A stretch of 64,000 nucleotides of DNA, taken from Natrononativus amylolyticus (lineage in GTDB: Archaea; Halobacteriota; Halobacteria; Halobacteriales; Natrialbaceae). This document shows, one piece after another, positions 1 to 8,730 of the stretch; position 1 is the stretch's first letter; every line of letters starts with the position of its first letter. A model generated the notes under the pieces. That model had not been told where the DNA came from. It ran no database searches and saw nothing but the letters and a program-made list of their open reading frames with translations. The translations under genes were made by a program, and so were the position numbers. The DNA lies in contig NZ_CP101458.1 of assembly GCF_024362525.1 (NCBI RefSeq), positions 1,240,001 through 1,304,000 on the forward strand, in the 5' to 3' direction.

Positions 1-1
1 C

Positions 2-580
2 CCGACGCTCGAGCCCTTCCCAGTTCAGGGCGGCTGCGTCGCCTGCGGCGGCCCCCTCCAGGCGAGCTACGCGGACGAGCATATCACGATCGAGTGTATC
101 GATTGTGGCCAGCAACACGGCGAGTACTCGTTTCCGCCGGGTGGGCTAAACGACCGCACGGCAGAGGAGATCGCCGACGCGTTCGACCAGCGAGTTCGTC
201 ACCTCCACTGTCTGGCCGCCGACGGCGTCTGCCCCGAGTGCAGCGGTCGGATGGAAACCCGCCTTGTGGAGAAGGGCGAGTGCTGTCTCGGCATCTCCGT
301 TCGCGTCGACCACGACTGCCTCCAGTGCGGCCACAGCCTCTGTTCTGCAGTAGGCCTCCGCCTGCTCGATCACTCCGCGGTCGTCAGCTTCCACCGCGAA
401 CGCGGCGTCCGCCTGGACGAGCGCCCCTACTGGACGCTGCCGTGGTGCGTCTCCGATCAGTACACGACCGTTCTCGAGCGCGACCCGGTTCGCCTCGAGG
501 TCACGATCCCCCTCGCGGGCGACGAACTGCGCGTGGTGATGGACGAGACGCTCGCGGTACTCGAGACGACGGTCGCCTGA
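2..580 (+). CDS. C-terminal part of a zinc-ribbon/winged-helix type regulator (DUF7351-like), 5' truncated by window edge
   Basis: The reading frame is open from the first complete codon of the window to a stop at 578-580, so the start lies upstream. The visible 192 residues contain four CxxC pairs (CVAC, CIDC, CPEC, CLQC), which should form two zinc ribbons. This resembles the C-terminal half of haloarchaeal ArsR-like proteins, where an N-terminal winged helix precedes a DUF7351-type zinc-binding region. The DNA-binding part is outside the window, so a regulatory role is inferred from family resemblance only. An internal ATG at 251 would split the Cys pairs and is not taken as the start. Confidence 0.7.
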   Translation, partial: PTLEPFPVQGGCVACGGPLQASYADEHITIECIDCGQQHGEYSFPPGGLNDRTAEEIADAFDQRVRHLHCLAADGVCPECSGRMETRLVEKGECCLGISVRVDHDCLQCGHSLCSAVGLRLLDHSAVVSFHRERGVRLDERPYWTLPWCVSDQYTTVLERDPVRLEVTIPLAGDELRVVMDETLAVLETTVA

Positions 581-734
581 CGAGCGCTGCCGACAGCTCA
601 GTTTTCGAGAAGTTCCGACTGGCGGGAGAACTCTCTCGCGGGCGGACTGAAGCGAATTTCAGTCCGTTTCGTTACAGAATTGTATTTCAGATTACATTTA
701 TCCCCATCGGGTGCCTCCGTTCAGGTGAGAACTC

Positions 735-1064
735 ATGACCAGACAACCACACCCCCACACGGTCGAACTGGCCGCGTCGGACCGGAGCGTCCTCGAGGAG
801 GCGATCGTCACGCTCGCGACGGTCGTCGTCCTCCTGGTCGCCTTCGGCGGCGCCGCCGCGACGGCCACCACCCTCGGTATCGGTACCGCGATCGGGCTGA
901 TCGCCGCGGCCGCCGTCGGCCTCGCGATCGCCGTCGCGATCCCGCTCGGAGCGACTGCGCTGGGCAGATCCCTCGCCCGCCGGCTCGAGGCGCGGGAAAC
1001 CCGCCGTCGCCGCGGACCCGACCCCGGCCCCGTCCGACCCGCCACCCGCCCGCGCGGGCGGTGA
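735..1064 (+). CDS. Small two-helix membrane protein, unknown function
   Basis: This 109-residue protein has a polar N-terminus, two hydrophobic Ala/Val/Ile-rich segments at about residues 23-47 and 49-76, and a basic Arg/Pro-rich C-terminus. The arrangement fits a small integral membrane protein with a positively charged cytoplasmic tail. An AT-rich patch around 690-705 (TTACATTTAT) could be its TATA element. It sits 40 bp before the DUF5787-like gene on the same strand. I do not recognise a named family. Confidence 0.6.
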   Translation: MTRQPHPHTVELAASDRSVLEEAIVTLATVVVLLVAFGGAAATATTLGIGTAIGLIAAAAVGLAIAVAIPLGATALGRSLARRLEARETRRRRGPDPGPVRPATRPRGR

Positions 1065-1104
1065 AACCCGCGGTCTTTTCTCTCCGGCGCCCCTCTCACC
1101 GACC

Positions 1105-2076
1105 GTGTCGGAGTTCGCCTTCGAACTCGCGCTGTGTGCCGCACTCGAGGAGCGACGCGACGGAATCATCGCGCGCCAGCTGGGCGGTAGCGTCGCGGAC
1201 CCCGGCGGCCGGATTCTGGACGTCGTCTGCGTCGAGCCCGGTCCCGCGTTCGACGAGCGCCGGCGGCTCACGGGCGAGACGATTCCCGACGCGGCCGTTC
1301 GGTCCGCGGTCGGTCCCGGCCGCTTTCGCTACTGGAAGGACGCCTTCGACTGTCACCCCGACCGGGCCCGTCGAGCGACCGAGCGCGCCGTCGAGGTCGG
1401 GTTCTTCGAGTCGAAGCGGCGCAACGGCCGGGAGTACGTCCGCCAGGTCGCCCGCTACCCCGACTGGTACGGTGCGATCACGGGAATCGAGAACAAACCC
1501 GATCTGGGCCGGCCGGGCGACCTCGAGTCTCAGCTCCGTACCGACGTGAGTCTCGGGCTGGTCGACGAGGCGATCCTCGCGACCGAGAGCTACGTCACCC
1601 GCGCCCACGTAAACCGCATCCCCGAGGCGGTCGGCGTCTGGCGGGTCCACCGGGAGGGCGAGGCGGTGACCGAGATCGAGGTCGTCCGCGAGCCGACGAC
1701 ACTCGCCGTCGACGAGCCGGGAATCGAGCCCCTCGCGTTCCACCCCGGACGGACCGACGTCGCGGTCGTCTCGAGCGCCCGGAAGGCCCGCGCCCGCCGG
1801 CGGCTGGCCGAGCGCGCCTACGGGAAGGGGTGGCGAACGTACGAGTTTCCGGACTGTGGCGCCTGCGAGCCGACCGCCGAGGCCGCGCTGCCGTTCTGTG
1901 CCTGGAAGGGCGACATCGTCGACGCGGCCGCGGAGTGTCGCCCCGCCTGCGGCGGCTACGAGCCCGCGGCGCCCGCAGACGTCGACCTCGCGGCCGAGCG
2001 CGAGCGGTGGACGCCGTGGCTCGCCGACCCCGACGGGAAGCGCCGGCGCCAGTCCGGGCTCGAGCGATTCTCGTGA
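1105..2076 (+). CDS. DUF5787-like protein, putative PD-(D/E)XK nuclease with a C-terminal cysteine cluster
   Basis: The start is a GTG codon giving a 323-residue protein of a type common in haloarchaea (DUF5787 from memory). About residues 128-155 read GITGIENKPDL followed by a Gln/Leu/Asp-rich helix, which looks like the ExK strand and following helix of a PD-(D/E)XK nuclease. An earlier strand, ILDVVCVEP at about residue 35, could give the acidic ligand. The C-terminal quarter has five cysteines (DCGAC, FCAW, AECR, PACGG), suggesting zinc or an Fe-S cluster as in Cas4/AddB-like nucleases. The nuclease role is inferred from these motifs. The gene converges with the MBL gene, and the two stops lie 1 bp apart. 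Confidence 0.75.
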   Translation: MSEFAFELALCAALEERRDGIIARQLGGSVADPGGRILDVVCVEPGPAFDERRRLTGETIPDAAVRSAVGPGRFRYWKDAFDCHPDRARRATERAVEVGFFESKRRNGREYVRQVARYPDWYGAITGIENKPDLGRPGDLESQLRTDVSLGLVDEAILATESYVTRAHVNRIPEAVGVWRVHREGEAVTEIEVVREPTTLAVDEPGIEPLAFHPGRTDVAVVSSARKARARRRLAERAYGKGWRTYEFPDCGACEPTAEAALPFCAWKGDIVDAAAECRPACGGYEPAAPADVDLAAERERWTPWLADPDGKRRRQSGLERFS

Positions 2077-2077
2077 G

Positions 2078-2902
2078 CTACAGCGAGTAGGTCTCGCCGT
2101 CGACGGCCAGGGGCTCCTCGAACGCCTCCTCGACGGGGTAGAAGTGAGCGGCGTGGACCAGCCGCGTCCGGGTCGCGTTCAGTTCGTCGGCCAGCTCGAG
2201 CGCGCCCTCGCGGGTCATGTGCTTGGTTCCGAACGTTCGAGCGACGCCCTCGCTGGTCTCGTGGCGGCCGCCGATCGGGTGGTAGTCCGCGAGGCTCGCG
2301 GGGACGATCGCGTCGGCCAGAAAGAGGTCGGGGTCGGCCAGCACCTCGCGCGAGCGCTCGGGAACGGCGTAGCTGGTGTCGCCCGACAGCGACAGCTTCG
2401 CCCCCGTCTCGGGGTCCTCGATCGCGAGGCCGTAACACACCAGCGGCGGGTGGTCGACGGGGACGAGGGTGACGTCGAACCCGCAGACCCGCACCGGCTC
2501 GAGCGGCGTCGTCGGACGAACCGTCACCGCGTCGAGGTAGTAGTAGTCCGAGGCGACGGTGTCGGCGACGCTCTGGCCGGTTTCGGGGTCGATCTCGTCG
2601 GCGGCGTACACCTCGAGGTCCTCGAGGACGCGAAAGACGTTGCCGAGGCCGTCGAGGTGATCGAAGTGGACGTGCGTGACGACGGCAGCGTCGGGCAGCG
2701 GCGGCTCGTCACGGAGGAACTGATACCGGAGGTCGGGGCTCGCGTCGACCAGCAGCGACTCGCCCGCGCGTTCGTTCTCGACGTGTACCGAAAACCGGGT
2801 GCGCTCGACGCCGCGCTCGCGGGCGGCCTCACAGGTTTCACAGCGACAGCCGACCGTCGGCGTGCCGGTCGTATCGCCGGTTCCGAGGAGGGTCACGCGC
2901 AT
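2078..2902 (-). CDS. MBL-fold metallo-hydrolase, PhnP/PqqB-like
   Basis: The 274-residue protein starts at ATG 2902 with MRVTLLGTGDTTGTP. A longer reading to 3025 adds 41 Arg/Gly-rich residues with no family support. The metallo-beta-lactamase ligands are visible: THVHFDHLDG (about residues 79-88), a later SGDTSYAVP Asp, and His residues in HMTREG and HAAHFYP. A GCRCETC cysteine cluster near residue 20 matches the zinc-binding loop of PhnP-like phosphodiesterases. PhnP cleaves cyclic phosphoribosyl phosphate, but no phosphonate genes are nearby, so the substrate is unknown. Confidence 0.85.
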   Translation of the reverse strand: MRVTLLGTGDTTGTPTVGCRCETCEAARERGVERTRFSVHVENERAGESLLVDASPDLRYQFLRDEPPLPDAAVVTHVHFDHLDGLGNVFRVLEDLEVYAADEIDPETGQSVADTVASDYYYLDAVTVRPTTPLEPVRVCGFDVTLVPVDHPPLVCYGLAIEDPETGAKLSLSGDTSYAVPERSREVLADPDLFLADAIVPASLADYHPIGGRHETSEGVARTFGTKHMTREGALELADELNATRTRLVHAAHFYPVEEAFEEPLAVDGETYSL

Positions 2903-3092
2903 CCTACCACCCCCTTCCGCTGGCGGGCCGGCGCGGCGGTCTCGCGGTCGCTGCCGGCCGGTCCTCCCGACGTGATCCGGGGCGATGGCCCACTCATTGG
3001 CGTGCGCTTCGGTCGCCGGCACCAAGGCTGTTACCCGCCTGGGATCGAGGGCGAGGACGCGAACCGGACGCGAGGCACTTCGGTACGGATGT

Positions 3093-3109
3093 CTCTCAGC
3101 GGCTGAGAG
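3093..3109. repeat. Perfect 8-bp-arm inverted repeat
   Basis: CTCTCAGC and GCTGAGAG flank a single G, in the gap between the MBL gene and the tRNA-like sequence at 3162. It could be a cruciform, a dimeric-regulator site or an RNA hairpin. Nothing else in the 2903-3375 gap looks coding. Confidence 0.5.
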
Positions 3110-3161
3110 CCGCCGGTGGACACATTATGAAAGGAGTCGAACACGTAACCGTCGCACTCGC

Positions 3162-3232
3162 GTCCGAGGTGGTCTAATGTCAAGATCGCCCCGGTACGGG
3201 GAGATACGCGGTTCAACTCCCGTCCTCGGACC
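3162..3232 (+). pseudogene. tRNA-like sequence with degenerate anticodon and T arms (tRNA remnant)
   Basis: GTCCGAGG (3162-3169) pairs perfectly with CCTCGGAC (3224-3231), like an acceptor stem. Next comes TGGTCTAATGTCAAGA, which matches the D-arm of the tRNA-Gly at 47905 at 15 of 16 positions. A TTCAACT loop stands in the T-loop position. The anticodon arm is not canonical: CCCCG-GTA-CGGGG leaves no 7-base loop and no T33, and the T stem is mispaired. The reading is a decayed or rearranged tRNA, possibly the scar of an integration site next to the polysaccharide gene group. A functional tRNA-like RNA cannot be excluded. Confidence 0.5.
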
Positions 3233-3335
3233 TTCTCACTTCGTGTCGCCGGCCGACAGCGACCGCCCTCGAGAAACGCCGAGTAGTCGTCGGCCGAAAC
3301 CCCAGTAGGCGCCCGGTACCGTCCCGTACACGGTG

Positions 3336-3346
3336 AATACTTTATT
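3336..3346 (+). promoter_or_regulatory. Candidate TATA box for the GNAT gene
   Basis: AATACTTTATT lies 30-40 bp before the ATG at 3376 in otherwise GC-rich sequence. This is the spacing expected for a leaderless haloarchaeal transcript. Confidence 0.4.
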
Positions 3347-3375
3347 CCGTTACAGTCATCGGTTCCGGACAGTAG

Positions 3376-4479
3376 ATGTCTCAAAAAACAGCGACCGTCG
3401 GAGACCTCCCTCGCAAATCGGCGGTCACCGACGAGTACCGAGTCGTTCGGCAGACGGAGTCGGGCCACGAGCTCCGCGTCCTCGAGTCGATCCGCGGAAT
3501 CGAGCGCGAGCGGTGGAACGCGGTCGTCGAGCGCTCGAGTCGGGGAAGCGTCTTCCACCGCTACGAGTGGCTCGAGGCGATCGAGGTGGGGATCGGCTCG
3601 ACGCCCAGACACCTCGTCGTCACGAAGGACGGGAACGTCATCGGACTGTTTCCGAACTTCGTCGTCGGCATCGGGGAGACGCCGTTTCGGCGGCTGGTCT
3701 CCTCGCACCCGGGCTTCGGCGGCCCGGTGCTGACGACCGACGTCAAGACGTCGCTCTCGCTCGCGACGGAGGCGATTCCGACGCTCTGTACGGGTCGGAC
3801 CGTCGCCCACGAGATCCGGGTGTGCGACCCGAACTACCTCCGGTACAACGCTCACCTCGAGTCGGCGGGCTACCGACCGACGCGGATGGGCGGGCGGTTC
3901 GTCCTCGACCTGACCGACGGCTACGAGGAGGTCCTCGCCGGGATGAGCAAGAGCAGGCGCAAGGACATCCGCCGTGGCCGGGAGGGCGACTACGAGATCG
4001 TCGAGGAGGAGCTGACGGGCGAGCGACTCGAGCGGTTCTACCGCGTCTACGAACGGCACGTGGATCGACTCGGGGGGGAGCGTCTCGCCTTCGAGTTCTT
4101 CGAACACCTCCTGACGATGGAATCCCGCGTGCTGTTGCTCACGCTCCGCGTCGACGGCGAGTACGCCGGCGGATTCCTCGAGTTACTCGACGAGGAGCAG
4201 TCCGCGGTTCACGGCTTCGTCGCTGCGGTCCCGCCGGAGTACTTCGAGCACCACGCCTCGGAGCTGCTGTACGACTACGTGCTCCGCTGGGCGATCGAGA
4301 ACGGCTACGAGCGCTACGACTTCGGCGGCTCGGGGGCGAACTTCGAGAGCGGTGTCTTCCGGTACAAGGAGGGATTCGGCGGCGACCTCGTCCCGAACGT
4401 CTACTGGGAGCGGGGCTGTAGCCCGCTCTGGAAACCGATCGAGGCGGGTCGCTCGTTCTACCTGCGCCACCTGGCGTGA
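3376..4479 (+). CDS. FemAB-like GNAT-family N-acyltransferase
   Basis: The 367-residue protein has two GNAT-like halves, as in the FemAB/BioF2-like family. The first half has a donor-site type segment with LVVTKDGNVIGLFPNF at about residue 80. The second contains KSRRKDIRRGR (about 195) and the family-typical C-terminal YDFGGSGANFESGVFRYKEGFG (about 315-336). Related proteins transfer amino acids or acyl groups to cell-surface precursors. Placement beside an epimerase, flippase and glycosyltransferase suggests modification of a surface glycan. No signal peptide is present. The acyl donor is unknown. Confidence 0.8.
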   Translation: MSQKTATVGDLPRKSAVTDEYRVVRQTESGHELRVLESIRGIERERWNAVVERSSRGSVFHRYEWLEAIEVGIGSTPRHLVVTKDGNVIGLFPNFVVGIGETPFRRLVSSHPGFGGPVLTTDVKTSLSLATEAIPTLCTGRTVAHEIRVCDPNYLRYNAHLESAGYRPTRMGGRFVLDLTDGYEEVLAGMSKSRRKDIRRGREGDYEIVEEELTGERLERFYRVYERHVDRLGGERLAFEFFEHLLTMESRVLLLTLRVDGEYAGGFLELLDEEQSAVHGFVAAVPPEYFEHHASELLYDYVLRWAIENGYERYDFGGSGANFESGVFRYKEGFGGDLVPNVYWERGCSPLWKPIEAGRSFYLRHLA

Positions 4480-4549
4480 GGCGAGGGCTCGAGTCGGCCG
4501 AAACGCGACGGGGTCGGTCGCGGTAGTCGGAGGCGGACCGCCTCTCGAG

Positions 4550-5542
4550 TTATTCCGCCGCCAGCCGTTCCGCCTCCCAGTCGAGGTACTCACACAGCCC
4601 GTCCTCGAGGGGACGGTGCTCCAGACCGAGTTCCGTCGTCGCCTTCGTGTTGTCCACCGGCCAGCGAGTCCCGGCGAACATTCTCACCCACTCGGCTTCG
4701 AACCCTTTCGGCGGCGTCACGGCCCGCTCGACGACGGACAGGGCGCCGGCGAGACCGCCGAACAGCTTCGGGGAGACGGCTCGTGGAGCGGGAACGCCCG
4801 TACACTCCTCGGCGAACGCGAGCACCTCCGTCAGCTCTCGCGGTTCGTTCGCGATGATGTAGACGTCGCCCGGTTCACCGCGGTCCATCGCCAGGACGTG
4901 CGCTCTGGCGGTGTCCTCCACGTGGTCGAGCGGCGCGTAGTATCCCTCTCGAGGACACAGCGGTACATTTCCCTGTAGATAATCCCGAAAGAACTGGCGG
5001 ACCGACCCGTGGCGCTTGTCACCGGGCCCGTAGACGATTCCCGGCTGGACGATTACGAGCGGGAGACCGTCGTCGATCATAGGTTGTGCCACCTCGTACT
5101 GTGCCTGCCACTTCGTTCGGACGTAGACGCTTCCGTCCGGGCGGTCCGGTGCGACGGATTCGTCGATGGTACCGCCCGCAGCGGGCGGGTAGACGCCGAT
5201 CGTACTCGTGTATACGCCCCTGGGAACGCCGAGTTCGCCCATCAGTTCGAGTACGTTTCGCGTCCCCTCGACGTTGATCCGCTCTGCGGTTTCGACGGCG
5301 CGCGGACCGGGGCCGACGTAGTACCACGCGGCGATGTGAAAGACGCCGTCGACGCCGGTCATCGCCGCTCGCATGCTCTCCTTCTCGGTGACGTCGCCCT
5401 CGACCACCGTCACGTCGGCCGGCAAGTGGCTCGCGTTCGAGCGCGAGCGCGTCAGCGCAACGACGTCGTGGCCGTCTTCGACGAGCCGTTCGGTTACGTG
5501 TGACCCGATCAGCCCGGTTGCCCCCGTGACGAAGTACTTCAT
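4550..5542 (-). CDS. NAD-dependent epimerase/dehydratase (extended SDR)
   Basis: The start at ATG 5542 gives MKYFVTGATGLIGSHV, the Rossmann glycine motif at residues 7-13. A longer reading to 5602 lacks family support. The Ser of YTSTIGVYPP (about 110) and the YVRTK Tyr/Lys pair (about 140) form the SDR catalytic triad. The 330-residue length fits extended SDRs that epimerise or dehydrate nucleotide sugars, though dihydroflavonol-reductase-like members look similar. Its neighbours suggest a nucleotide-sugar role. It is co-directional with the flippase, whose stop lies 73 bp before this start. Confidence 0.85.
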   Translation of the reverse strand: MKYFVTGATGLIGSHVTERLVEDGHDVVALTRSRSNASHLPADVTVVEGDVTEKESMRAAMTGVDGVFHIAAWYYVGPGPRAVETAERINVEGTRNVLELMGELGVPRGVYTSTIGVYPPAAGGTIDESVAPDRPDGSVYVRTKWQAQYEVAQPMIDDGLPLVIVQPGIVYGPGDKRHGSVRQFFRDYLQGNVPLCPREGYYAPLDHVEDTARAHVLAMDRGEPGDVYIIANEPRELTEVLAFAEECTGVPAPRAVSPKLFGGLAGALSVVERAVTPPKGFEAEWVRMFAGTRWPVDNTKATTELGLEHRPLEDGLCEYLDWEAERLAAE

Positions 5543-5614
5543 ACACTGGTAGACGGTAGCGATTAGCATAGAGGTGTACCACCGTCGAAGAACGGTACCC
5601 ACTGCCGGTCTCGG

Positions 5615-7081
5615 TCACTGAATCAGCGCCAGCGTCTCCCGGACGTCGACGGCGCCGCTGGCGACGACGAGGGCGCCCCAGACCGCGATCCCGAGGGCGA
5701 TCACGCCGGCGAGCGCGAGCAGACTCGAGGCGTAGGGGACCGCGAGCGACACCGCGAGGCCCATCCCCACCGAGATAGCCGTCGTGAGGCCGGCGAACCG
5801 AAGGATTCGCTCGAGGTCGAGCGAGAGCTCCTGGTGGATCACGTAGACGTTCGCGAGCGTGTAGATCCCGAAGGTGACGACGGTGGCGACGGCGGCGCCC
5901 GTCACGCCGTAGACGGGGATGAGGACGACGTTGAGCCCCACGTTGGCGACGGAGGTCGCCCCCTTGGCGACCGCGCGCGCGGTCGCCCGGCCGAGGTAGT
6001 CGAGGCTCTGGGTCGTGACGTCCGTGACCGCTGCGAAGACGACGAACACGCCGAGGACCTGCAAGACCGGCGCGGCGCCGGCGTACTCGGCGCCGAACAC
6101 CAGAGTGACCGCCGGCTCTGCCACGAGGATCATTCCGACCGCCGCGGGGATGTAGAGGACGAAGACGTACTCGAGCGAGCTCTCGTAGATCCGGGCGGCC
6201 CGCTCGAGGCCGTCCGTGGCCTTCTGCTCGCCGTAGGTCGGCGAGACCGAGACGCCGAGCGAGCCCGCCGGGACGAGGACGAACTCGGTGATCTGCTTGC
6301 TGAGGACGTAGTAGCTGACCGCGACGGGGTTCAGGAAGAACGCGACCAGGACGGTGTCGATCTGCTTGTCCAGCACGTTCGCCCCGTGGGAGGCCGTCAG
6401 GGGGACGCTGTACTTCAGCAGGCGCGTTCGCAGCGACCGGCTGCCGCCGTCGTCGTCGAACGCCGTGTAAAACCGGGTGTAGAGCAGCCAGAGTCCCAGC
6501 GCGCTGGCCAGCAACCCGCCGACGACGTAGCCGACCACGGCGCCGACGACGCCGAACCCGAGGACGGTGAGCAGGATCACGAACAGCAGGCGGGCGACGC
6601 TGTGTACGACCTCGACGAGCGAACTCAGTTGCACGCGGTTGAACCCCTGCAGGAGCGACGTCGCGTACGAGTACGTGGAGTTGAAGCCGAGATAGACCGC
6701 CCCGAGGACGAGGAGGGAGGCGAGTTCGGGCGTCTCGAGCACCAGCGCGATGAGGTCGCCGGCGCCGATCAGGATCGCCGCGACGAGGCCGAACAGCACC
6801 AGCCGGTAGGCGAGGGAAGTTCGCAGGATGAACGGAACCTTCCCGCCGTCCGTCTCCTTGTACTCGGAGACGTACCGGGCCGCCGAGCGACCGAGCCCGA
6901 GATCCGCGCCCAGCTGGGCGATCGCGACGATCGCGAGCAACAGGAACAGCAACCCGTACTCGTCGGGCGAGAGCAGCCACCGGGCGAGCACGAGCATGAG
7001 CAGCCCGTTCGCGATCGCCGTGACGAGGCGGGCCCCGAGCGCCGCCTTGAACCCCTCGACGATCCGCTCAACGGTGTCCAT
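5615..7081 (-). CDS. Oligosaccharide flippase (MOP/polysaccharide transporter family)
   Basis: This 488-residue protein has about 12-14 hydrophobic segments in the two-bundle MOP-superfamily pattern of Wzx/AglR-type flippases. I take ATG 7081 (MDTVERIVEGF), because the upstream 15 residues are basic and uncharacteristic. It would flip lipid-linked oligosaccharides across the membrane for surface polysaccharide or N-glycan assembly, and the adjacent epimerase, GT4 and GNAT genes fit this. The glycan itself cannot be named from sequence. Confidence 0.88.
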   Translation of the reverse strand: MDTVERIVEGFKAALGARLVTAIANGLLMLVLARWLLSPDEYGLLFLLLAIVAIAQLGADLGLGRSAARYVSEYKETDGGKVPFILRTSLAYRLVLFGLVAAILIGAGDLIALVLETPELASLLVLGAVYLGFNSTYSYATSLLQGFNRVQLSSLVEVVHSVARLLFVILLTVLGFGVVGAVVGYVVGGLLASALGLWLLYTRFYTAFDDDGGSRSLRTRLLKYSVPLTASHGANVLDKQIDTVLVAFFLNPVAVSYYVLSKQITEFVLVPAGSLGVSVSPTYGEQKATDGLERAARIYESSLEYVFVLYIPAAVGMILVAEPAVTLVFGAEYAGAAPVLQVLGVFVVFAAVTDVTTQSLDYLGRATARAVAKGATSVANVGLNVVLIPVYGVTGAAVATVVTFGIYTLANVYVIHQELSLDLERILRFAGLTTAISVGMGLAVSLAVPYASSLLALAGVIALGIAVWGALVVASGAVDVRETLALIQ

Positions 7082-7485
7082 CGGTTTCGGGTACAGGCGC
7101 CGGTTGCGGTCGTCGAGGCGTTCCACCGACGGCGCCCGCGCGGCGCCGTGCGAGCGTCGTCGGACACGGCCGGTACGTCCCCGTCGCTGTACCGAACACG
7201 CGGTGTCGACGGATCCCGTTCACTGGTGTTTCACAGCCGGGACGGGACGTTTGTTATGGGCGACGTACCGGCGGTCGGCCGCGCGTCGGGAAACCGCGAC
7301 GGCTCCGGAGCGATCGCGGGCGCACGCGACTCGGCAACCGCACCGCGCCAGTTCGAGCCGTCGGCCGAAACCGCCACGTGAACGCTCGAGCGGTCGCCCG
7401 AAACGACGGCGTGAACGCTCGAGTGGGACCCTGTAAGCGGGGTAGGCGGAAGATAACAAACGTGGTGTAATTCCGAGAACAGTGT
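7082..7485. other. Non-coding divergent region between flippase and glycosyltransferase
   Basis: This 404-bp stretch separates two divergent genes and should hold both promoters. I see no convincing gene. It contains a two-copy 33-bp imperfect tandem repeat (7358-7423), and AT-rich sequence at 7445-7480 (AGATAACAAACG and onward) is the likely promoter of the glycosyltransferase. Confidence 0.5.
7358..7423. repeat. Two tandem 33-bp imperfect direct repeats
   Basis: Units 7358-7390 and 7391-7423 both run CGGYC-type start, CCGAAAC core and end with GTGAACGCTCGAG. They lie about 60 bp before the glycosyltransferase start. They could be a repeated regulator site or a replication-slippage product. 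Confidence 0.6.
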
Positions 7486-8646
7486 ATGAACATCGGATTG
7501 TACCACGACGCCGTCGGCACCCGCCACGCCGGCGGCATCGCGGTGTACATCCAGCACGTTGCGGCCGAACTCGGGGCCTCGAACGACGTCTACGTCTACA
7601 CCCAGCGGGGTGAGACGACCGAACTGCTGGCGAACGCGGACGTGACCCTGGTCGAGACGCCGGCGTTCGCCGACCGAATTCCGGCGCTCGTCGACGGCGC
7701 GACGCCGCTGGGACGACAGGACTGGAGCAAGCTGTTGATGACGCAGTGGGCGGCCCGACACGGCGTCGTCGACCACATCGACGATCACGTCGACGTCCTG
7801 CTCACCTTCCAGTTTCTCGACGACCTGCTTCTCTCTCACCTGGTCGAGCCGCCGACGGTCTACGAGTACCACAGCCTCGAGCAGGTCGGCGTCGGCGCGA
7901 CGCTGCGCGAGCGGTTCTCCCGGACGGAGCACGTCCTCGCCAACGCCGACGACACCGCCCGGCGCGTCGCCGACGAGTTCGGCTACGACGTCGACGGCGT
8001 GATCTACCCCGGCGTCGACGCCGAGCGGTTCCGCCCCGACGGCGAACGGGCCTTCTCGAGCGACCGGCCGACGATCCTGTTCGTCGGGCGGTTCGTCGAG
8101 TCCAAGGGCGTGTTCGATCTGCTGTCTGCGGTCCGGCGCCTCGAGCGGCCGGTTCGGCTCCACCTCGTCGGCACCGGCGCGACCGCGCGCGTCGAGCAGC
8201 GGTGTCGCGAGCTGGGACTCGAGGAGGTCGTGACGATCCACGGCGAGATCCCCCACCTCGAGCTGCCGCGGTACTACCGGGCGGCGGACGTGTTCTGTCT
8301 GCCGACCCACGCCGAGAGCTTCGGCATGGTCAACGTCGAGGCGATGGCCTGTGGAACCCCCGTGGTGACGACCGACCTCGAGGGCACCCGCGCCTACGTG
8401 GACAACGGCGGGAACGGGCTGCTCGTGACGCCGCGCGATCCGATCGACCTGGCGGACAAACTCCGAATGCTGCTCGAGGCGCCCGGCCGCCGGGCGGAGA
8501 TGGGGCGGCTCGCGCGCGAACGCGCCCTGCAGTTCACGTGGGCCGAACAGGCCGCCCGGCTCGAGCGGGTGTGCGCCGACGTGATCGGCGCGAAAACCGG
8601 CGGACGGAGCGCGGACGGGCGCGTCTCGAGTGCGGTGGCGAACTGA
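7486..8646 (+). CDS. Glycosyltransferase family 4 (GT-B fold)
   Basis: The 386-residue protein begins MNIGLYHDAVGTRHAGGIAV, the acceptor-side N-terminal Rossmann start of GT4 enzymes. The donor-side domain shows FVGRFVESKGVFDLL (about 200) and the EX7E-type nucleotide-sugar motif within HAESFGMVNVEAMACGTPVV (about 275-294). GT4 enzymes are retaining transferases using UDP- or GDP-sugars. It has no membrane segment, so it acts in the cytoplasm on a membrane-bound acceptor. It is divergent from the flippase and convergent with the GINT1_N-like gene. Confidence 0.9.
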   Translation: MNIGLYHDAVGTRHAGGIAVYIQHVAAELGASNDVYVYTQRGETTELLANADVTLVETPAFADRIPALVDGATPLGRQDWSKLLMTQWAARHGVVDHIDDHVDVLLTFQFLDDLLLSHLVEPPTVYEYHSLEQVGVGATLRERFSRTEHVLANADDTARRVADEFGYDVDGVIYPGVDAERFRPDGERAFSSDRPTILFVGRFVESKGVFDLLSAVRRLERPVRLHLVGTGATARVEQRCRELGLEEVVTIHGEIPHLELPRYYRAADVFCLPTHAESFGMVNVEAMACGTPVVTTDLEGTRAYVDNGGNGLLVTPRDPIDLADKLRMLLEAPGRRAEMGRLARERALQFTWAEQAARLERVCADVIGAKTGGRSADGRVSSAVAN

Positions 8647-8730
8647 CTCGGCGCCGGCTCGAAGGGGTCGGAAACGCCGTCCCTCGAGCGGCGGCGGTCG
8701 CGACTCGAACGCGCTCGGCGCGCCAGAACG

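Noticed and set aside
5019-6980. 653-codon minus-strand frame
   Set aside because: Arg/Pro/Gly-rich shadow of the epimerase and flippase genes; the real genes in the other frames carry all motifs.
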